A stretch of DNA of 64,000 nt from Janibacter sp. HTCC2649 (GCF_000152705.1 NZ_CH672413.1:1897978-1961977), one strand, 5' to 3'. Shown: positions 47,157 to 56,698, counted from the stretch's first letter. Notes: a model not told the origin generated them from the letters alone. Numbers and translations are program-made.

Positions 47157-47873
47157 TCAGCTGCGGTGGTGGGCCAGAAAGTCGCCGATCGCGGCCCGCG
47201 GGTTGTCGCGCAGCTCGGCTCCGTGGGTGAAGGCGGCAGTCGTGTAGTCGAGGGTCGTCAGGCGCTCGGCCGTCTGCATGGTCATGACGAAGTTGGTGCA
47301 GAACGCCTTGACCGGCCACCGGAGCCCACGCACGTTGAAGATCGAGTCGCCGGTGATGAGGACGCCGCTGTCGCGGTGAAGGTATGCCGCGTGGCCGGGT
47401 GAGTGCCCGGGAGTGTGGACCACCTCGAGGCCACCGGCAACGGGCACGATCTGGCCGTCGACGAACGTCTCGCCGACCTCGATCGGCTCGAAGGCCTGGC
47501 GGCCACCCATGAGCCGGTTGGCGAGGGCGCCGATCCGCAGGGTGTCGTCGCGCGGTGGCGACTGACCGCTGCGGGCGAACTCGGCGTCGTCCTCGTGGAT
47601 GCCGAACGGCTTGCCGGTCTCGCGCTGGACGTGGGCGGCACCGCCGGCATGGTCGGGGTGCGCGTGGGTGAGCAGGAGGCGCGTCACGTCGCTCGGGCCG
47701 GAGCCGATGGCGGCGAGCGCTGCAACGACCTTGGGGCCGTGGGACTTCAGGCCCATGTCGACCAAGGTCACCTGGCCGTCGTCGTCGCGGAAGATGAACC
47801 CGTTGATGAAGTCGCGCAGCAAACGAATGCGCCACACACCGGGAGCGAGCTCGACGACCAGGTCCGTGGCCAT
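47157..47873 (-). CDS. MBL-fold metallo-hydrolase
   Basis: This 238-residue protein has the metallo-beta-lactamase fold. The metal-binding motif is LTHAHPDHAGG near residue 70, with HTPGHSPGH near 155 and LITGDSIF near 170 supplying further ligands; the closing His is near the C terminus (FTHGAEL). This subgroup includes glyoxalase II-like and lactonase-like enzymes; the substrate cannot be told. It starts 18 bases after hpt, splitting the usual hpt-ftsH neighbourhood. Confidence 0.87.
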   Translation of the reverse strand: MATDLVVELAPGVWRIRLLRDFINGFIFRDDDGQVTLVDMGLKSHGPKVVAALAAIGSGPSDVTRLLLTHAHPDHAGGAAHVQRETGKPFGIHEDDAEFARSGQSPPRDDTLRIGALANRLMGGRQAFEPIEVGETFVDGQIVPVAGGLEVVHTPGHSPGHAAYLHRDSGVLITGDSIFNVRGLRWPVKAFCTNFVMTMQTAERLTTLDYTTAAFTHGAELRDNPRAAIGDFLAHHRS

Positions 47874-47891
47874 GTCAGGGCGCCTTCGCCG

Positions 47892-48443
47892 TCAGCTGTA
47901 GACGTGCGGGGCGAGGGTGCCGACCTGGCGGAGGCCGCGGTACTGCTCGGCGTAGTCGAGGCCGTAGCCGACGACGAACTCGTTGGGGATGTCGAACCCG
48001 ACCCACTTGACGTCGACCTCGACCTTGGCGGCCTCGGGCTTGCGCAGCAGGGTGACGATCTCGACGGAGGCCGGCTTGCGGGACTCGAGGTTGGCCTTGA
48101 TCCACGAGAGGGTCAGGCCGGAGTCGACGATGTCCTCGACGATGAGGACGTGCTTGCCGGAGATGTCGGCGTCGAGGTCCTTGAGGATGCGGACGACGCC
48201 GGAGCTCTTGGTGCCCGACCCATAGGACGAGACCGCCATCCAGTCGACGGGAGCGGTCATCGGCAGGGCGCGCATGAGGTCGGCCATGACCATCACCGCT
48301 CCCTTGAGGACGCCGACGAGGAGCAGGTCCTTGCCGGCATACTCCTTGGCGATCTCCTGCGCGAGCTCGCCGAGCTTGGCCTGGATCTCGTCCTCGGTGA
48401 TGAGGACCCGCTCGAGGTCGGCCCCCATGTGGGCAGCGTCCAC
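47892..48443 (-). CDS. hpt: hypoxanthine phosphoribosyltransferase
   Basis: This 183-residue purine salvage enzyme converts hypoxanthine or guanine to the nucleotide with PRPP. The PRPP loop is VLIVEDIVDSGLTL near residue 105; LLVGVLKGAVMVMADLMR and MAVSSYGSGT are also diagnostic. I choose the GTG at 48443, with GGGAG 8 bases before it; an ATG five codons later lacks such a site. It belongs to the tilS-hpt-ftsH group, here separated from tilS by two extra genes. Confidence 0.94.
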   Translation of the reverse strand: MDAAHMGADLERVLITEDEIQAKLGELAQEIAKEYAGKDLLLVGVLKGAVMVMADLMRALPMTAPVDWMAVSSYGSGTKSSGVVRILKDLDADISGKHVLIVEDIVDSGLTLSWIKANLESRKPASVEIVTLLRKPEAAKVEVDVKWVGFDIPNEFVVGYGLDYAEQYRGLRQVGTLAPHVYS

Positions 48444-48478
48444 GGTGCACTCCCTGGTTGTGTCGTTCCTGGGTCAAA

Positions 48479-48519
48479 CCGGTTGGTCGCGTCCTAGTCA
48501 ACCGGACGCGACCAACCGG
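48479..48519. terminator. perfect 16-bp hairpin between hpt and the small membrane gene
   Basis: Arms CCGGTTGGTCGCGTCC (48479-48494) and its exact complement (48504-48519) enclose a 9-base loop. It lies 14 bases past the stop of the small membrane protein gene on the minus strand and 35 bases before the hpt start. It probably ends the upstream transcript; there is no T-run, which is common in actinobacteria. Confidence 0.75.
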
Positions 48520-48533
48520 AGGACACCCGGGGA

Positions 48534-48764
48534 TCACCCGGATGTCACCTCGGCCACCGCCGACGTGTCCCCTGCGATCACGCGGGGGCGGCGTCCGAGG
48601 AGGACCAGGGTCCCGATCAGGCCGATCGCGATCATCAGCGCTCCACCCACTTGGACGAAGGTAAGCAGCGCTACCAGCTCCTCACGTGTCCGCTCGATCG
48701 CCCTGCGCACCGAGATCCAGGCGCCGCACTCCCCCGAGGCCGACGCCTTCGTCACCGCCTGCAC
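48534..48764 (-). CDS. possible small single-pass membrane protein
   Basis: This open frame gives up to 76 residues from a GTG at 48764. It has a short N-terminal part with one cysteine (GECGAW), an amphipathic segment (RRAIERTREEL), one hydrophobic helix (VQVGGALMIAIGLIGTLVLL) and a basic then acidic tail. No ribosome binding site is evident and the exact start is uncertain. A strong hairpin just after the stop supports a real transcript. Function unknown. Confidence 0.45.
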   Translation of the reverse strand: MQAVTKASASGECGAWISVRRAIERTREELVALLTFVQVGGALMIAIGLIGTLVLLGRRPRVIAGDTSAVAEVTSG

Positions 48765-48873
48765 GCAGGCGCCGAACTGATCCCGATCGGCTGAACGACC
48801 CGCGCGACGCGTGCCTGGCCCTAGAGTGCGAAACAGACCCCGGAAACGGGCACATCCACGAGAGGCCCTTCCC

Positions 48874-49170
48874 ATGAGCGAGCTCAACGTCGTCGCGACC
48901 ATCCCCGTGAAGCCCGAGCACGTCGAGGCGATGCGTGGTCCGCTGAACCAGCTCGCCGAGGCCACCCGGCGGGAAGAGGGATGCGTGGCCTACGACCTCT
49001 ACGAATCGGCCGCAGCTCCCGGGGTCTTCGTCACTGTTGAGCGATGGACGGGCCAGGACGCACTGGATGCCCACATGAAGACGCCTCACGTTGCGGCGGC
49101 CTTTGCCGCGGCCGGCGATGCGCTCGCCGGCGAGGTGGCCATCCACCCGCTGACCCCCGTCGAGGGCTGA
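48874..49170 (+). CDS. antibiotic biosynthesis monooxygenase (ABM) domain protein
   Basis: This 98-residue ferredoxin-like-fold protein is of the YgiN/ABM family. VVATIPVKPEHVEAM, REEGCVAYDLYES and TPHVAAAF are typical strands and helix. Members act as quinol monooxygenases or are small dimeric stress proteins. It is the only plus-strand gene in the 42037-52677 block and stands between tilS and hpt, apparently inserted into a usually compact cluster. Confidence 0.85.
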   Translation: MSELNVVATIPVKPEHVEAMRGPLNQLAEATRREEGCVAYDLYESAAAPGVFVTVERWTGQDALDAHMKTPHVAAAFAAAGDALAGEVAIHPLTPVEG

Positions 49171-49200
49171 CCGCACGCACCGGGGCTCGGCCCTCAGGCC

Positions 49201-50163
49201 TCAGGCGAGGTGGATGCGACCGTCGGTCCGCGACACGCGCAAGGGGCCCGGGACGTGGGCCGCGCCCTGTCCGCGCCAGTCGACCACCAAGCTGTCACAC
49301 GCGTCGGTATGCCGGGTGCTCACCTGCCCGGCCGGCGCACCGGCCGCGATGAGGAGCCTTCGCCACACGCGGCTGCGCACCGCCCGAGGCAGCGCGGCCA
49401 GCTGGGTGACCTCCCATGGCCCAGGGCCCAGCGCCGCAACTGCATCGTCGGCCAACGAGTCGAGGAAGTCGGCGTCCTCACGGAGCTGATCGGCCGAACG
49501 CCCCAGTGCTGCAACGATTCCCGGCCCGAGGTCAGCCTCGAGGTCGGCGACGGCCCGGCGTGCGCGCACCCGCGTGAAGGCTGCGTCATCGTTCATCGGG
49601 TCGTCCCACCACTCAACGCCTTCGGCCTTGAGCGACTCGCGGCACTCGGCCCGCGTCACCCCCAACAGGGGCCGTCGATAGATCCCGCGCACCGACGCCA
49701 TTCCGGCCAAGGACCGCGCGCCCGAGCCTCGGACGAGCCCCAGCAGCACCTGCTCGGCCTGGTCCTCGAGCGTGTGGCCCACGACGACCACAGCGGCACC
49801 GAGCCGGTCGGCGACACCGGACAACGCGGCATACCGGGCATCTCGGGCCGCAGACTCGAGTCCGGAACCGTTGTCCACCACCGCAACTCGTTCCACGACG
49901 ACCGGACCCAGCCCCAGGTCTCGCAGGCGACCAGCAGCCCGCGCTGCCACGTCGGCGGACCCTGCCTGCAGCCCGTGGTCGACGACCACGGCACCTGCCG
50001 ACCACGACGCCCGCCGAGCCTCGTGGGCCACCGCCTCGGCCAGCGCCATCGAGTCCCCGCCCCCGCTGCACGCCACGAGGACGACAGCGTCAGGTGCAAT
50101 GTCCGCCAGAGATGAGCGGACGGCATACCGGACCTTCGCCGTCGACGGGTGCGGACCACTCAC
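49201..50163 (-). CDS. tilS: tRNA(Ile)-lysidine synthase
   Basis: This 320-residue N-type ATP pyrophosphatase modifies cytidine 34 of the AUA-reading isoleucine tRNA to lysidine. The PP-loop is VACSGGGDSMALAEA near residue 33; VVVDHGLQ, GHTLEDQAEQVLLGL and RRPLLGVTR complete the family pattern. I use the GTG at 50163, inside the frame of a longer opening. It lies 13 bases after the metalloprotease gene. AUA codons are rare here but do occur, mainly inside the octamer described below. Confidence 0.93.
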   Translation of the reverse strand: MSGPHPSTAKVRYAVRSSLADIAPDAVVLVACSGGGDSMALAEAVAHEARRASWSAGAVVVDHGLQAGSADVAARAAGRLRDLGLGPVVVERVAVVDNGSGLESAARDARYAALSGVADRLGAAVVVVGHTLEDQAEQVLLGLVRGSGARSLAGMASVRGIYRRPLLGVTRAECRESLKAEGVEWWDDPMNDDAAFTRVRARRAVADLEADLGPGIVAALGRSADQLREDADFLDSLADDAVAALGPGPWEVTQLAALPRAVRSRVWRRLLIAAGAPAGQVSTRHTDACDSLVVDWRGQGAAHVPGPLRVSRTDGRIHLA

Positions 50164-50176
50164 GGGACAGGCCAGC

Positions 50177-51223
50177 TCAGCCGTGCACGCGCGTGACCCA
50201 GGCCGCCGGATCGGTGATCTCGAGCGGCTTGGGCAGAGTGTCGGGCGAGGTCCAGATCGCGTTGAAGCCCTCGACGCCGACCTTCTCCTGCACACCACGA
50301 ACGAACGCCGCGCCGTCCTTGTACTGCCGCATCTTGGCCTCGAGCCCGAGCAGGCGGCGCAGCATCTTGTCGACCGCCCCGGCACCCTTGCGGCGCTCGG
50401 TGAACTTTGCGCGGATCTGCGCGACCGACGGGATGTGGGCCGGGCCCACGTCATCCATGACGACGTCGGCGTGACCCTCGAGGAGCGACATGACCGCGGT
50501 GAGCTCGGCGAGCTTGGCGCGCTGCTCGGGCGTCGTCACGAGGTCGGTGAGACCACCGGAGCCGCTGCTGAAGAGCTCGGGGAGCTTCTCGGTGAGGCGC
50601 TTGGCCAGCTCTTGGACGCGCTCGGGGTCGGGCGCCATGTCGGTCGCGAGCTGGCGGGCCTCGGCGATCATGTGGTCACGCAGCCACGGCACGGCGGTGA
50701 ACTGCACGCGGTGCGTCTCCTCGTGCATGCAGACCCACGCGCGGAAGTCCTCGGCGTCGACACCGAGCTCGCGCTGGGTCTGGACGAGGTTGGGCGCCAC
50801 GAGCAACAGGGAGGGAGTGCCGCCGGGCGCGAGGTCGTACTGACCCAGCACCTTGCTCGACATGAACGCGAGCAGCGCACCGGCCTCGGCCCCCGTGACC
50901 TTGCCGCCGATGGCCGCGCCGACACCGCTGGGCGCACCGCCGCGCTTGCTCACGATCTGCTCGAAGGCCGGCTCCAGCATGGCGCTCATCGAGTCGGCGT
51001 TCATCGCGATCCAGGTCGGGCGGTCGACGACGAGGGCCTCGGGGGCGCTGTCAGGAGTGGAGAGGCGTGAGGTCTCGGCGACCGGCCCGTGCGCCCGGCG
51101 GGCGGCCGCGTGGATGGCTCCCACCTCGGCTGCGGCCTCGTCGGCCGACACCGCCGGACCCGCAGCGACCAGGGTCCGGCCCGTGGTCTTGGCGAACTCC
51201 CAGTCGACGTAACTGTTGCTCAC
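50177..51223 (-). CDS. zinc-dependent metalloprotease (DUF2342 family)
   Basis: This 348-residue protein has the metal motif CMHEETHRVQF near residue 180, followed about 70 residues later by LLEGHADVV, typical of the DUF2342 zincin-like family. Some databases call it F420-biosynthesis-associated; I see no evidence for that role. The GTG at 51223 is preceded by AGGAGG, 4 bases away. It lies between dacB (8-base gap) and tilS, a conserved order in actinobacteria. Confidence 0.88.
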   Translation of the reverse strand: MSNSYVDWEFAKTTGRTLVAAGPAVSADEAAAEVGAIHAAARRAHGPVAETSRLSTPDSAPEALVVDRPTWIAMNADSMSAMLEPAFEQIVSKRGGAPSGVGAAIGGKVTGAEAGALLAFMSSKVLGQYDLAPGGTPSLLLVAPNLVQTQRELGVDAEDFRAWVCMHEETHRVQFTAVPWLRDHMIAEARQLATDMAPDPERVQELAKRLTEKLPELFSSGSGGLTDLVTTPEQRAKLAELTAVMSLLEGHADVVMDDVGPAHIPSVAQIRAKFTERRKGAGAVDKMLRRLLGLEAKMRQYKDGAAFVRGVQEKVGVEGFNAIWTSPDTLPKPLEITDPAAWVTRVHG

Positions 51224-51231
51224 GTGCCCTC

Positions 51232-52677
51232 CTAGGTGCAGCCGCACAGAGTCAGTGCGGTGACGAACCGGTCCAACGCCGCACGTGCACCGAGCGTTCC
51301 CGATGAGGGTGGCACACGGTCGGCGAGGACGACGAACGTCAGCAGGCGCCCATCGGCGTCGACGGTCGTGCCGGCCAGGCTCGAGATGCCCTTGAGCGTG
51401 CCGGTCTTCGCCCGGGGTATGCCGGCCACACCCTTGGTCTGCTTGTTTCGGTAGCGATCCGAGAGGCTTCCGCTCAGGCCCGAGACGGGCAGGGTGGCGA
51501 TGGCCCGGCGCAGCTCGGGGAGCTTGCCGGTCGTGGCCAGGGTGAGGACGTCCGACAGCGCCGTGGCGGTGACGGTCTGGCCCGGCGAGAGCCCACTCAC
51601 GTCGAGGAGCTTGAGCCCGGCAGTGGGCACACCGGCCTCCGCGAGGGACTTCACGACGAACTGCGGCGGGGCCAAGGGCGCCGCGGGCGACTGACCGTCG
51701 GCGACCATCGCCTGGCGGACGAGGTTCTCGGTGAGGGCGTTGTCACTGTGGAGGAGTGCGGTCTCGAGGTGCTCGCCATAGGTCGCCGATTCGACGGCTC
51801 CGAGCTCGGTGGCACTGGCCGGCGCGGCCGTGCCGTGGCCAGACAGCGGAAGCACGGTCGTGGCGTGGCCCCGGGCCGTGAGTGCCTTGGCCAGGGCTGA
51901 GGCCACACCGGCTTCGGGCACCCGTGGCGCCGCTCTGCCTCCACCGGCTCGCTGGGACACGAGGTCGAGCATCGACACGGACTGGCTGAAGCCAGCGGCG
52001 ATGTCCTCCTTCTTCCACGTCGCGGGGTAGCGCGGGCCAGCGGCATACGTCGCGTCGATCCGCAGGGTCACTGCTCCGGCGGATCGGTCGGTCAGGGACT
52101 GGGCCACCTGATCGGCCAGAGTCGCGATACCGGCGCGGCCCTCGACCGCAGTGGGATTCGAGGCGCCCCCGCCAAGCAGGGTGTCGCCGCCTGCGACGAG
52201 GACGATCTGGTTGGGGGTGTCGCCGGTGACGACCTTCGTCGTCATGCGGGCGTCGAGGTCGACGTGCTGCGTCACCGCCAGCGTGCTGAGGAGCTTGAGC
52301 GTCGACGCCGGGGCACGAGCAACGTTGGGCTGCACGGCATACAGCTCGGTGCCCGTCAGGCCGTCGCGCACGCTGATGCCCACGCTGGGACCCAGCCAGG
52401 GGTCCTTGCTGAGGGCTCCGATGGCCTTGGTCAGACCGGCTGCCGTGGGCACCGCGGCCGCGACCGCGGAGGGAGGGGCGGACGCACCCGACGCTGTCGG
52501 GCTCGGCAGCGCAGCCCACGTCGGGGACGCCGAGGAGGAGCCGGTCGGTGTCGGCGGGTCGACCGGCGCACCGTCGTACGTCAGGATGCCGGGAGCGATG
52601 TCCACGACGTCGGCGGCGGCATACCCGACACCGCCGACCAAGAGGCACGTGACCCCCGCCACAACAGCCCGTCGCAT
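51232..52677 (-). CDS. dacB: D-alanyl-D-alanine carboxypeptidase/endopeptidase (PBP4, S13 family)
   Basis: This 481-residue secreted enzyme trims or cleaves peptidoglycan peptides. A membrane helix or signal lies at residues 5-27, followed by a Pro/Ser/Thr-rich linker. The active-site motifs are SxxK in [10 protein letters not shown] near 120, SxN in HSDNALTE near 320, and KTG in RAKTGTLKG near 425. It starts at the ATG at 52677. Two cysteines close the chain (LCGCT). It is divergent from ppa, 89 bases away. Confidence 0.93.
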   Translation of the reverse strand: MRRAVVAGVTCLLVGGVGYAAADVVDIAPGILTYDGAPVDPPTPTGSSSASPTWAALPSPTASGASAPPSAVAAAVPTAAGLTKAIGALSKDPWLGPSVGISVRDGLTGTELYAVQPNVARAPASTLKLLSTLAVTQHVDLDARMTTKVVTGDTPNQIVLVAGGDTLLGGGASNPTAVEGRAGIATLADQVAQSLTDRSAGAVTLRIDATYAAGPRYPATWKKEDIAAGFSQSVSMLDLVSQRAGGGRAAPRVPEAGVASALAKALTARGHATTVLPLSGHGTAAPASATELGAVESATYGEHLETALLHSDNALTENLVRQAMVADGQSPAAPLAPPQFVVKSLAEAGVPTAGLKLLDVSGLSPGQTVTATALSDVLTLATTGKLPELRRAIATLPVSGLSGSLSDRYRNKQTKGVAGIPRAKTGTLKGISSLAGTTVDADGRLLTFVVLADRVPPSSGTLGARAALDRFVTALTLCGCT

Positions 52678-52766
52678 CCGACCCCTTTTCCTGCAGCACC
52701 CGATCCATGCGGGACAATGATCCCGAGCGTAGGTCATTGATACCCATCCGAAAGAAGGCCACCACC

Positions 52767-53405
52767 GTGGAGTTCGACGTCACCATCGAGATCCCCAAGG
52801 GTCAGCGCAACAAGTACGAGGTGGACCACGAGACCGGACGCATCCGCCTCGACCGGATGCTGTTCACCTCGATGGCCTACCCGTCGGACTACGGCTACAT
52901 CGAGAACACCCTCGGTGAGGACAGCGACCCGCTGGATGCCCTGGTCCTGCTCGATGAGCCCACGTTCCCCGGTTGCCTCGTGAGCGCCCGCCCGATCGGC
53001 ATGTTCCACATGCGCGATGAGGCCGGCGGCGACGACAAGATCCTGTGCATCCCCGCGGGCGACCCGCGCAAGGCGCACATCAGGGAGCTCGAGGACATCA
53101 GCGAGTTCGACCGCCTCGAGATCCAGCACTTCTTCGAGACCTACAAGGACCTCGAGCCCGGCAAGTCCGTCGAAGGCGCCCACTGGGCCGGCCGCGAGGA
53201 CGCCGAGCGGACCATCAACGAGGCCGTCCAGCGCGCCAAGGATGCCGGCATGTCCACGGCCCGTTGGCGTATGCCGGAGGGTCACGACGCTGACGACCAC
53301 GCAGCTTCCGCTGCGCGCACCGAAGAGGAGCACGCGGCAGCCCGGGCCAAGGCCAAGGAGGAGCTCGCCACCAAGGAGAGGCCCCTCAGCGACTCTCCTT
53401 CCTGA
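52767..53405 (+). CDS. ppa: inorganic pyrophosphatase with C-terminal extension
   Basis: This 212-residue enzyme hydrolyses pyrophosphate. The family I signatures are [17 protein letters not shown] (residues 8-24), [21 protein letters not shown] with the metal-binding aspartates in DSDPLD, and the C-terminal [14 protein letters not shown]. It has about 45 residues beyond the usual bacterial end, an Ala/Glu-rich helix-prone tail. It starts at a GTG with AAGAAGG upstream. Confidence 0.95.
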   Translation: MEFDVTIEIPKGQRNKYEVDHETGRIRLDRMLFTSMAYPSDYGYIENTLGEDSDPLDALVLLDEPTFPGCLVSARPIGMFHMRDEAGGDDKILCIPAGDPRKAHIRELEDISEFDRLEIQHFFETYKDLEPGKSVEGAHWAGREDAERTINEAVQRAKDAGMSTARWRMPEGHDADDHAASAARTEEEHAAARAKAKEELATKERPLSDSPS

Positions 53406-53417
53406 TCCCTCCAGCAG

Positions 53418-54122
53418 TCACTTCCGGGCCGCCAGCGATGTTCGCTGGTGGCCCGTGTCGTCGAAGTTGCCGGGGGCGAGCCAGGCCTCGTGGGCGGTTC
53501 GCACGCGCGGCCACTCGCCGTCCGTGATCGAGAACCAGTCGGTGTCGCGGTTGCGGCCCTGCGTGACCATGTGGTTGCGGAACTGCCCCTCGTAGGTGAA
53601 CCCCAGCCGCAGTGCCGCCCGCCGCGACGGCTCGTTGAGGCTGTCGCACTTCCACTCGAAGCGGCGATAACCGAGGTCGTCGAAGGCGTAGCGCATCATC
53701 AGGTGGATCGCCTCGGTGGCCCCACGAGTGCGCTGCAGGCTCCGGGCATAGAGGACACCCGCGACCTCGACCTGCCCGGTCTGCGGGTCGATCCGGTAGA
53801 ACGACGCGATCCCGCTCGCAAGGCCAGCCCGCTCACCCTCCAAGGGGATCAGGGCAAAGGTCAGGTTGGGCGAGTCCAGGACGTCGGCGAGGTGCATCCA
53901 CAACGTGGCGAGCGACGTCGGCTTCGGGATCGGCCGGTAGGTCCAGAGCGAGTCGTCCTCCGGGCCGCACACGGCAGCGAAGAGATCGGCATAGTGCACC
54001 GAGTCGAGGGGAACGATGCGGACGTAGTCGCCCTCCAGGGTCACCAACTCAGGAGCCGGCCGCCCCTCCCACCCGGGCACGACGTCTCCGACGGACTGAC
54101 CAAAGCTGTTGAGTTCCGGCAC
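53418..54122 (-). CDS. GNAT family N-acetyltransferase (RimJ/RimL-like)
   Basis: This 234-residue protein resembles the RimJ/RimL type that acetylates protein N termini or other amines. The pattern WTYRPIPKPTSLATLW, ASGIASFYRIDPQTGQVEVAGVLY, RRFEWKCDSLNEPSRRAALRLGFTYEG and FRNHMVTQGRNRDTDWFS fits the family (motifs cited in short parts). Its last codons form one arm of the ppa terminator hairpin. Substrate unknown. Confidence 0.87.
   Translation of the reverse strand: MPELNSFGQSVGDVVPGWEGRPAPELVTLEGDYVRIVPLDSVHYADLFAAVCGPEDDSLWTYRPIPKPTSLATLWMHLADVLDSPNLTFALIPLEGERAGLASGIASFYRIDPQTGQVEVAGVLYARSLQRTRGATEAIHLMMRYAFDDLGYRRFEWKCDSLNEPSRRAALRLGFTYEGQFRNHMVTQGRNRDTDWFSITDGEWPRVRTAHEAWLAPGNFDDTGHQRTSLAARK
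53425..53455. terminator. ppa terminator within the end of the convergent GNAT gene
   Basis: CGGGCCGCCAGCGA and TCGCTGGTGGCCCG pair over 14 bp with one G-T pair and a TGT loop. It lies 20 bases after the ppa stop and inside the last codons of the convergent acetyltransferase gene, so it probably serves ppa. Confidence 0.65.
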
Positions 54123-54333
54123 GCGCCGAGGCTATCCGAGCGGCCGTTCGAGCAGTGCCGCCATCCCGCGTTCGCACGACCGCATCATCGCGCCGTGGTC
54201 CAGTCGCGACGGAACTGCCAGAGCCGGGTCATGACCTGAAGTCTCGTCCCAGGGTTCACCCGGGCGGCGCAGTGCGTTCACCCGACTTCGGTTGAGTGGG
54301 TCGTCTGCCACTCCACCCCTGAGGAGATCTGCC

Positions 54334-55347
54334 ATGCAACGCCTTGCGTATGCCGTCCTGCCCGCGACCGTGGTCGCGCTCACTGCCGCTGTGCTCGCCC
54401 CGTCCGGCGCCGTCGCCGACCCGGCTCCCGCCAAGAAGGACCATTTCGCCGTCATCGGTGACGTGCCCTACGGCGCCGACCAGATCGCCCGGTTCCCCGC
54501 GTGGGTGCAGGAGATCAACGCCGCGAACCCGGAGTTCACCGTCCACGTCGGTGACATCAAGAACGGCTCGACGGTCTGCTCGGACGCCTACATCACGAGC
54601 ATCCGCACGGTCTTCGACACCTTCGCCAACCCGCTCGTCTACACCCCGGGCGACAACGAGTGGACCGACTGCCACCGCGCCAACAACGGCAGCTACGACC
54701 CCCTCGACCGGCTGGCGTTCGTGAAGTCGACGTTCTACCCGACGCCCGGTCAGACGCTCGGCGAGACGACCCGCAAGGTCACGGCCGACACGTCCGCGGG
54801 CTACCCGGAGAACGTCCGCTGGCGCGAGGACCGCGTCTCGCTGGCGGCCGTGCACGTCGTCGGCAGCAACGACGGAACCCTCCCCTGGACCGGCGCCACT
54901 TCTGCGAACGCCGCCCAGCTTGCCGAGGAGTCCGCCCGGATGCGGAGCGTCCTGGCGACCGTGCGCGAGGCCTTCGCCGATGCCCGCCGTCGCCAGGACC
55001 GCGCCGTCGCGATCTTCCTGCAGGCCGACATGTTCGACCCGACCTACTCGCCCACGCTCGCGGAGGACTCGGCGTTCGCGCCGCTCGTCCAGCTGCTCAT
55101 CGACGAGTCGTCTGCCTTTGCCGGTGAGACCTACCTCTTCAACGGCGACAGCCACGTCTACAACGACGACCACCCGCTCGCGGCGGGCTCAAAGTGGCTG
55201 TCGCTGTATGGAGTTCGAGGCTCGAGCAATCTGACGCGGGTCACCGTCGACGGCTCGGACAACAACAAGGACTGGCTCGAGGTCACCGTCGGTCGCGACA
55301 AGGACGAGCCGGTGCTCAGCTGGACGCGCGTGCCCTACGTGCACTGA
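54334..55347 (+). CDS. secreted metallophosphoesterase
   Basis: This 337-residue protein has a signal peptide (about 1-29, ending AVADP) and a calcineurin-like phosphoesterase domain. The metal ligands are in FAVIGDVPYG near residue 40, VHVGDIKNG near 70 and TPGDNEWTDC near 110 (the GDNE motif), with FNGDSHVYNDDHPL near 275. GAGGAG lies 8 bases before the ATG. It would act outside the cell on phosphate esters; the substrate is unknown. Confidence 0.87.
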   Translation: MQRLAYAVLPATVVALTAAVLAPSGAVADPAPAKKDHFAVIGDVPYGADQIARFPAWVQEINAANPEFTVHVGDIKNGSTVCSDAYITSIRTVFDTFANPLVYTPGDNEWTDCHRANNGSYDPLDRLAFVKSTFYPTPGQTLGETTRKVTADTSAGYPENVRWREDRVSLAAVHVVGSNDGTLPWTGATSANAAQLAEESARMRSVLATVREAFADARRRQDRAVAIFLQADMFDPTYSPTLAEDSAFAPLVQLLIDESSAFAGETYLFNGDSHVYNDDHPLAAGSKWLSLYGVRGSSNLTRVTVDGSDNNKDWLEVTVGRDKDEPVLSWTRVPYVH

Positions 55348-55358
55348 TCCTCAGGAGT

Positions 55359-55871
55359 TCAGGAGGCGTGCGTCGCCAAGTCCTCGCGCAGTGCCGCGAG
55401 GGTCTTGGCGATGTTGCGCTTCTGGAACGACGCGAAGGTGCGACCACCCGTGAGCCTGCTGTCGACCGCGTTGGCGACGACATCCGGCCAGTGGCGCCGA
55501 GCGTCGCTCCAGGTCTCGGTGACCTTGGTGCCGTCCGTGGTGGCCTCGAAGGTGTACTCCCAGCGCGCGATCGCGATCCTGAGCAGTGGCGACTTCAGGC
55601 CCCAGCCGACGACGTCGAACATGAAGCGCTCCCCCGGCTCGGCTGCAACGACCTTGCAACGCGTCTGCCACCGGGCGCCACCGCGCTTGTTGGCGCCGAC
55701 GAAGACATCGCCGGCCGTGAGGCTCCCCAGACTGCCGCGCTCGACCTCGGCACCGGTGTTCTCCGGGCTCCACCGCGCCATTTGCGACGGGTCACTCACC
55801 TGCGCGTAGACCTCGGCCGGGGTGACTCCTGCAATGACGACCGAGTCGCTGACCTTCATCTCACGTGCCAT
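55359..55871 (-). CDS. SRPBCC (START-like) family protein
   Basis: This 170-residue protein has the SRPBCC/polyketide-cyclase fold: SDSVVIAGVTPAEVYAQVSDPSQMARWSPE at the N terminus (residues 8-37), VVAAEPGERFMFDV in the middle and a long C-terminal helix. Such proteins bind hydrophobic ligands; no catalytic residues can be named. It converges on the metallophosphoesterase. Confidence 0.85.
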   Translation of the reverse strand: MAREMKVSDSVVIAGVTPAEVYAQVSDPSQMARWSPENTGAEVERGSLGSLTAGDVFVGANKRGGARWQTRCKVVAAEPGERFMFDVVGWGLKSPLLRIAIARWEYTFEATTDGTKVTETWSDARRHWPDVVANAVDSRLTGGRTFASFQKRNIAKTLAALREDLATHAS

Positions 55872-55948
55872 CGTCCGAGCCTACGTGCCGCGCGAGGGCG
55901 CACTGACCCACTGCACCTGGTCGTCGAGGTGCCGGACAGCCGCTGCGC

Positions 55949-56698
55949 CTACCGGCTCACGTAGAGCTGGAAACCCGGGTGGTCGGTCCAGTCCAGGCTC
56001 ATCACGCGGGTGCTCGAGAACGCGAACCCGTTGGAGGCGATGAAGTGCTGGACGGAGCCGTCGCCCTTGCGGTACATCCCGGACGGCACGTAGGTCTGCG
56101 CGTTGGGTGACCCGCCATAGGTCATGTTCCAGTCGCCGCCGAGGATGGCAACACCGCCGCTGTTGTAGCTCGCCATGATCGACTTCATCTGCTCCGCCTG
56201 ACTCGTGCGAGCGGTGCCGCTGGTGGCGAGGTGGGTCACGCAGACTCGGAAGGCCCCCGAGGCACACGACAGCGTTCGCTTCTCCACCGTGGAGTTCTGG
56301 GCCGTGTAGGTGTGGCGCACGACAGAGGTCGCGGTCACACCCGGGCGGAACAGCACCGCGTTGCCGTAGGCATAGCCGTTGGTGCACTTCTGGGTGCCCG
56401 ACTGGGTGAACTGGCCGCGGTAGCCGGCACTGTTCGCGATCGCGGTGATGTCGTTCGAGCAGGACTCGTTGAGCGTGACGGCATAGGGCGTTCGCGCCTT
56501 GATGAGCGCGATCGTCCCGGCCTGGGCTCGACCCGTGAAGCACGAGGCCAGGCCCGAGTTGCACATGTTGATCTGCAGCACGCTGTAGGCGGTCGCAGCA
56601 TGCGCCGTCGTCGGCAGCACGACGACGGCGCTCGCCCCCACGAGCAGTCCGACGAAGAGCCTGATGAGCGAGCGCACCGTATGCGATGGGGTGTTCAT
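55949..56698 (-). CDS. secreted endonuclease/exonuclease/phosphatase family protein
   Basis: This 249-residue secreted protein has a signal peptide (about 1-35, ending AHAAT) and the EEP (DNase I-like) fold. Active-site elements are LQINMC near residue 43, the metal-binding Glu in TLNESC near 77, THLAT near 158, GGDWN near 190 and the closing SLDWTDHPG near 237. It carries about six cysteines, suiting an extracellular location. It could be a nuclease or phosphatase. Confidence 0.83.
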   Translation of the reverse strand: MNTPSHTVRSLIRLFVGLLVGASAVVVLPTTAHAATAYSVLQINMCNSGLASCFTGRAQAGTIALIKARTPYAVTLNESCSNDITAIANSAGYRGQFTQSGTQKCTNGYAYGNAVLFRPGVTATSVVRHTYTAQNSTVEKRTLSCASGAFRVCVTHLATSGTARTSQAEQMKSIMASYNSGGVAILGGDWNMTYGGSPNAQTYVPSGMYRKGDGSVQHFIASNGFAFSSTRVMSLDWTDHPGFQLYVSR

